Of a stretch of DNA of 6,177 nt, positions 5,863-6,177 are shown in pieces. Source of the stretch: Agromyces sp. (GTDB taxonomy: Bacteria; Actinomycetota; Actinomycetes; Actinomycetales; Microbacteriaceae); contig JAPSJU010000123.1 in NCBI GenBank assembly GCA_031178025.1, forward strand, positions 1 through 6,177. Direction: 5' to 3'. The translations under genes and the position numbers were made by a program. Each line of letters begins with the position of its first letter. The first letter of the stretch is position 1. The notes under the pieces are model-generated. The model saw nothing but the letters and a program-made list of their open reading frames with translations. It was not told where the DNA came from and made no database searches.

Positions 5863-6177
5863 TCAGGATGCCGGCGCCGCCGTGACGAAGTCGATCAGCT
5901 CCTCGACGCGACCGAGCAGGGCGGGCTCGAGATCGCCGTAGCCGCGCACCGCACCGAGGATGCGCTGCCAGGCCCGGGCGATGTCGGCCTGGTCCTCGTG
6001 CGGCCACCCGAACGCCTCGCACACGCCGTGCTTCCATTCCGTTCCCCGGGGGATCACCGGCCAGGCCTCACGACCGATGCGCGACGGCTTCACCGCCTCC
6101 CACACGTCGATGTACGGATGCCCGACCACGAGCACGTGGGGACCGTGCGGGCCGCGCATGACGGCGTCGGCGATGCG
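5863..6177 (-). CDS. DUF3097 family protein, C-terminal part (partial, runs off the right edge)
   Basis: The 104 visible residues end at a TGA (5863-5865), and the frame stays open to the edge of the window. Conserved stretches that I recognise from the actinobacterial DUF3097 family are ADAVMRGPHGPHVLVVGHPY, VIPRGTEWKHGVCEAFGWPH, QADIARAWQRIL and LEPALLGRVEELIDFV. Full family members are about 270-280 residues, so more than half the gene lies outside. The function is not established. In several actinobacteria the gene sits near hemW and hrcA, as I recall, but the window does not reach far enough to test that here. An internal Met at 6159 is not the real start, since the conserved block begins upstream of it. 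The protein is soluble with no membrane segment in this part. Confidence 0.88.
   Translation of the reverse strand, partial: RIADAVMRGPHGPHVLVVGHPYIDVWEAVKPSRIGREAWPVIPRGTEWKHGVCEAFGWPHEDQADIARAWQRILGAVRGYGDLEPALLGRVEELIDFVTAAPAS

Noticed and set aside
1..6177. Mobile element, CRISPR array, tRNA or prophage signatures
   Set aside because: No transposase or integrase, no regularly spaced direct repeats, no cloverleaf-like segment and no phage protein were seen on either strand.

Overview
This window is a stretch of very GC-rich DNA in which coding third positions are almost always G or C. Actinobacteria-typical families are packed together: a DUF3097 protein, a cytoplasmic SGNH hydrolase with an actinobacterial C-terminal tail, and a VIT1 protein fused to a ferritin-like domain. 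Together these suggest an actinobacterium. Microbacteriaceae is my best guess, but that is inference from style, not a database match.

Layout, left to right. (1) The last 39 codons of an unrecognised + strand gene (3-122), whose stop overlaps the tail of the next gene by 19 bases. (2) A minus-strand SGNH/GDSL hydrolase (104-898). (3) A divergent + strand superfamily 2 DEAD/DEAH helicase (953-2752); the two start codons are 54 bases apart. (4) A minus-strand PLP-dependent trans-sulfuration enzyme (2768-4006), convergent with the helicase across 15 bases. (5) A divergent + strand Lrp/AsnC regulator (4117-4593), separated from the enzyme by a 110-base control region. (6) A minus-strand membrane protein with a ferritin-like domain followed by a VIT1/CCC1 domain (4606-5700), convergent with the regulator across 12 bases. 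(7) A 162-base non-coding gap holding several inverted repeats. (8) The C-terminal 104 residues of a minus-strand DUF3097 protein running off the right edge.

How they work together. The clearest functional unit is the Lrp/AsnC regulator with its divergent sulfur amino-acid enzyme. The shared control region suggests that the regulator senses an amino acid and controls the enzyme. The ferritin-VIT1 protein is probably an iron (or manganese) exporter or detoxifier and appears to stand alone. The SGNH hydrolase and helicase share a short divergent control region but have no obvious functional link. I see no tRNA, rRNA, CRISPR array, insertion sequence, prophage gene or attachment site. The content reads as ordinary chromosomal genes, and I find no convincing evidence of a new multi-gene system. 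The points most worth a second look are the altered NPT-type motif in the PLP enzyme, the inverted repeats upstream of the VIT1 gene, the stop-codon stem between the regulator and VIT1 genes, and a frame-independent excess of the word GGATGC/GCATCC.
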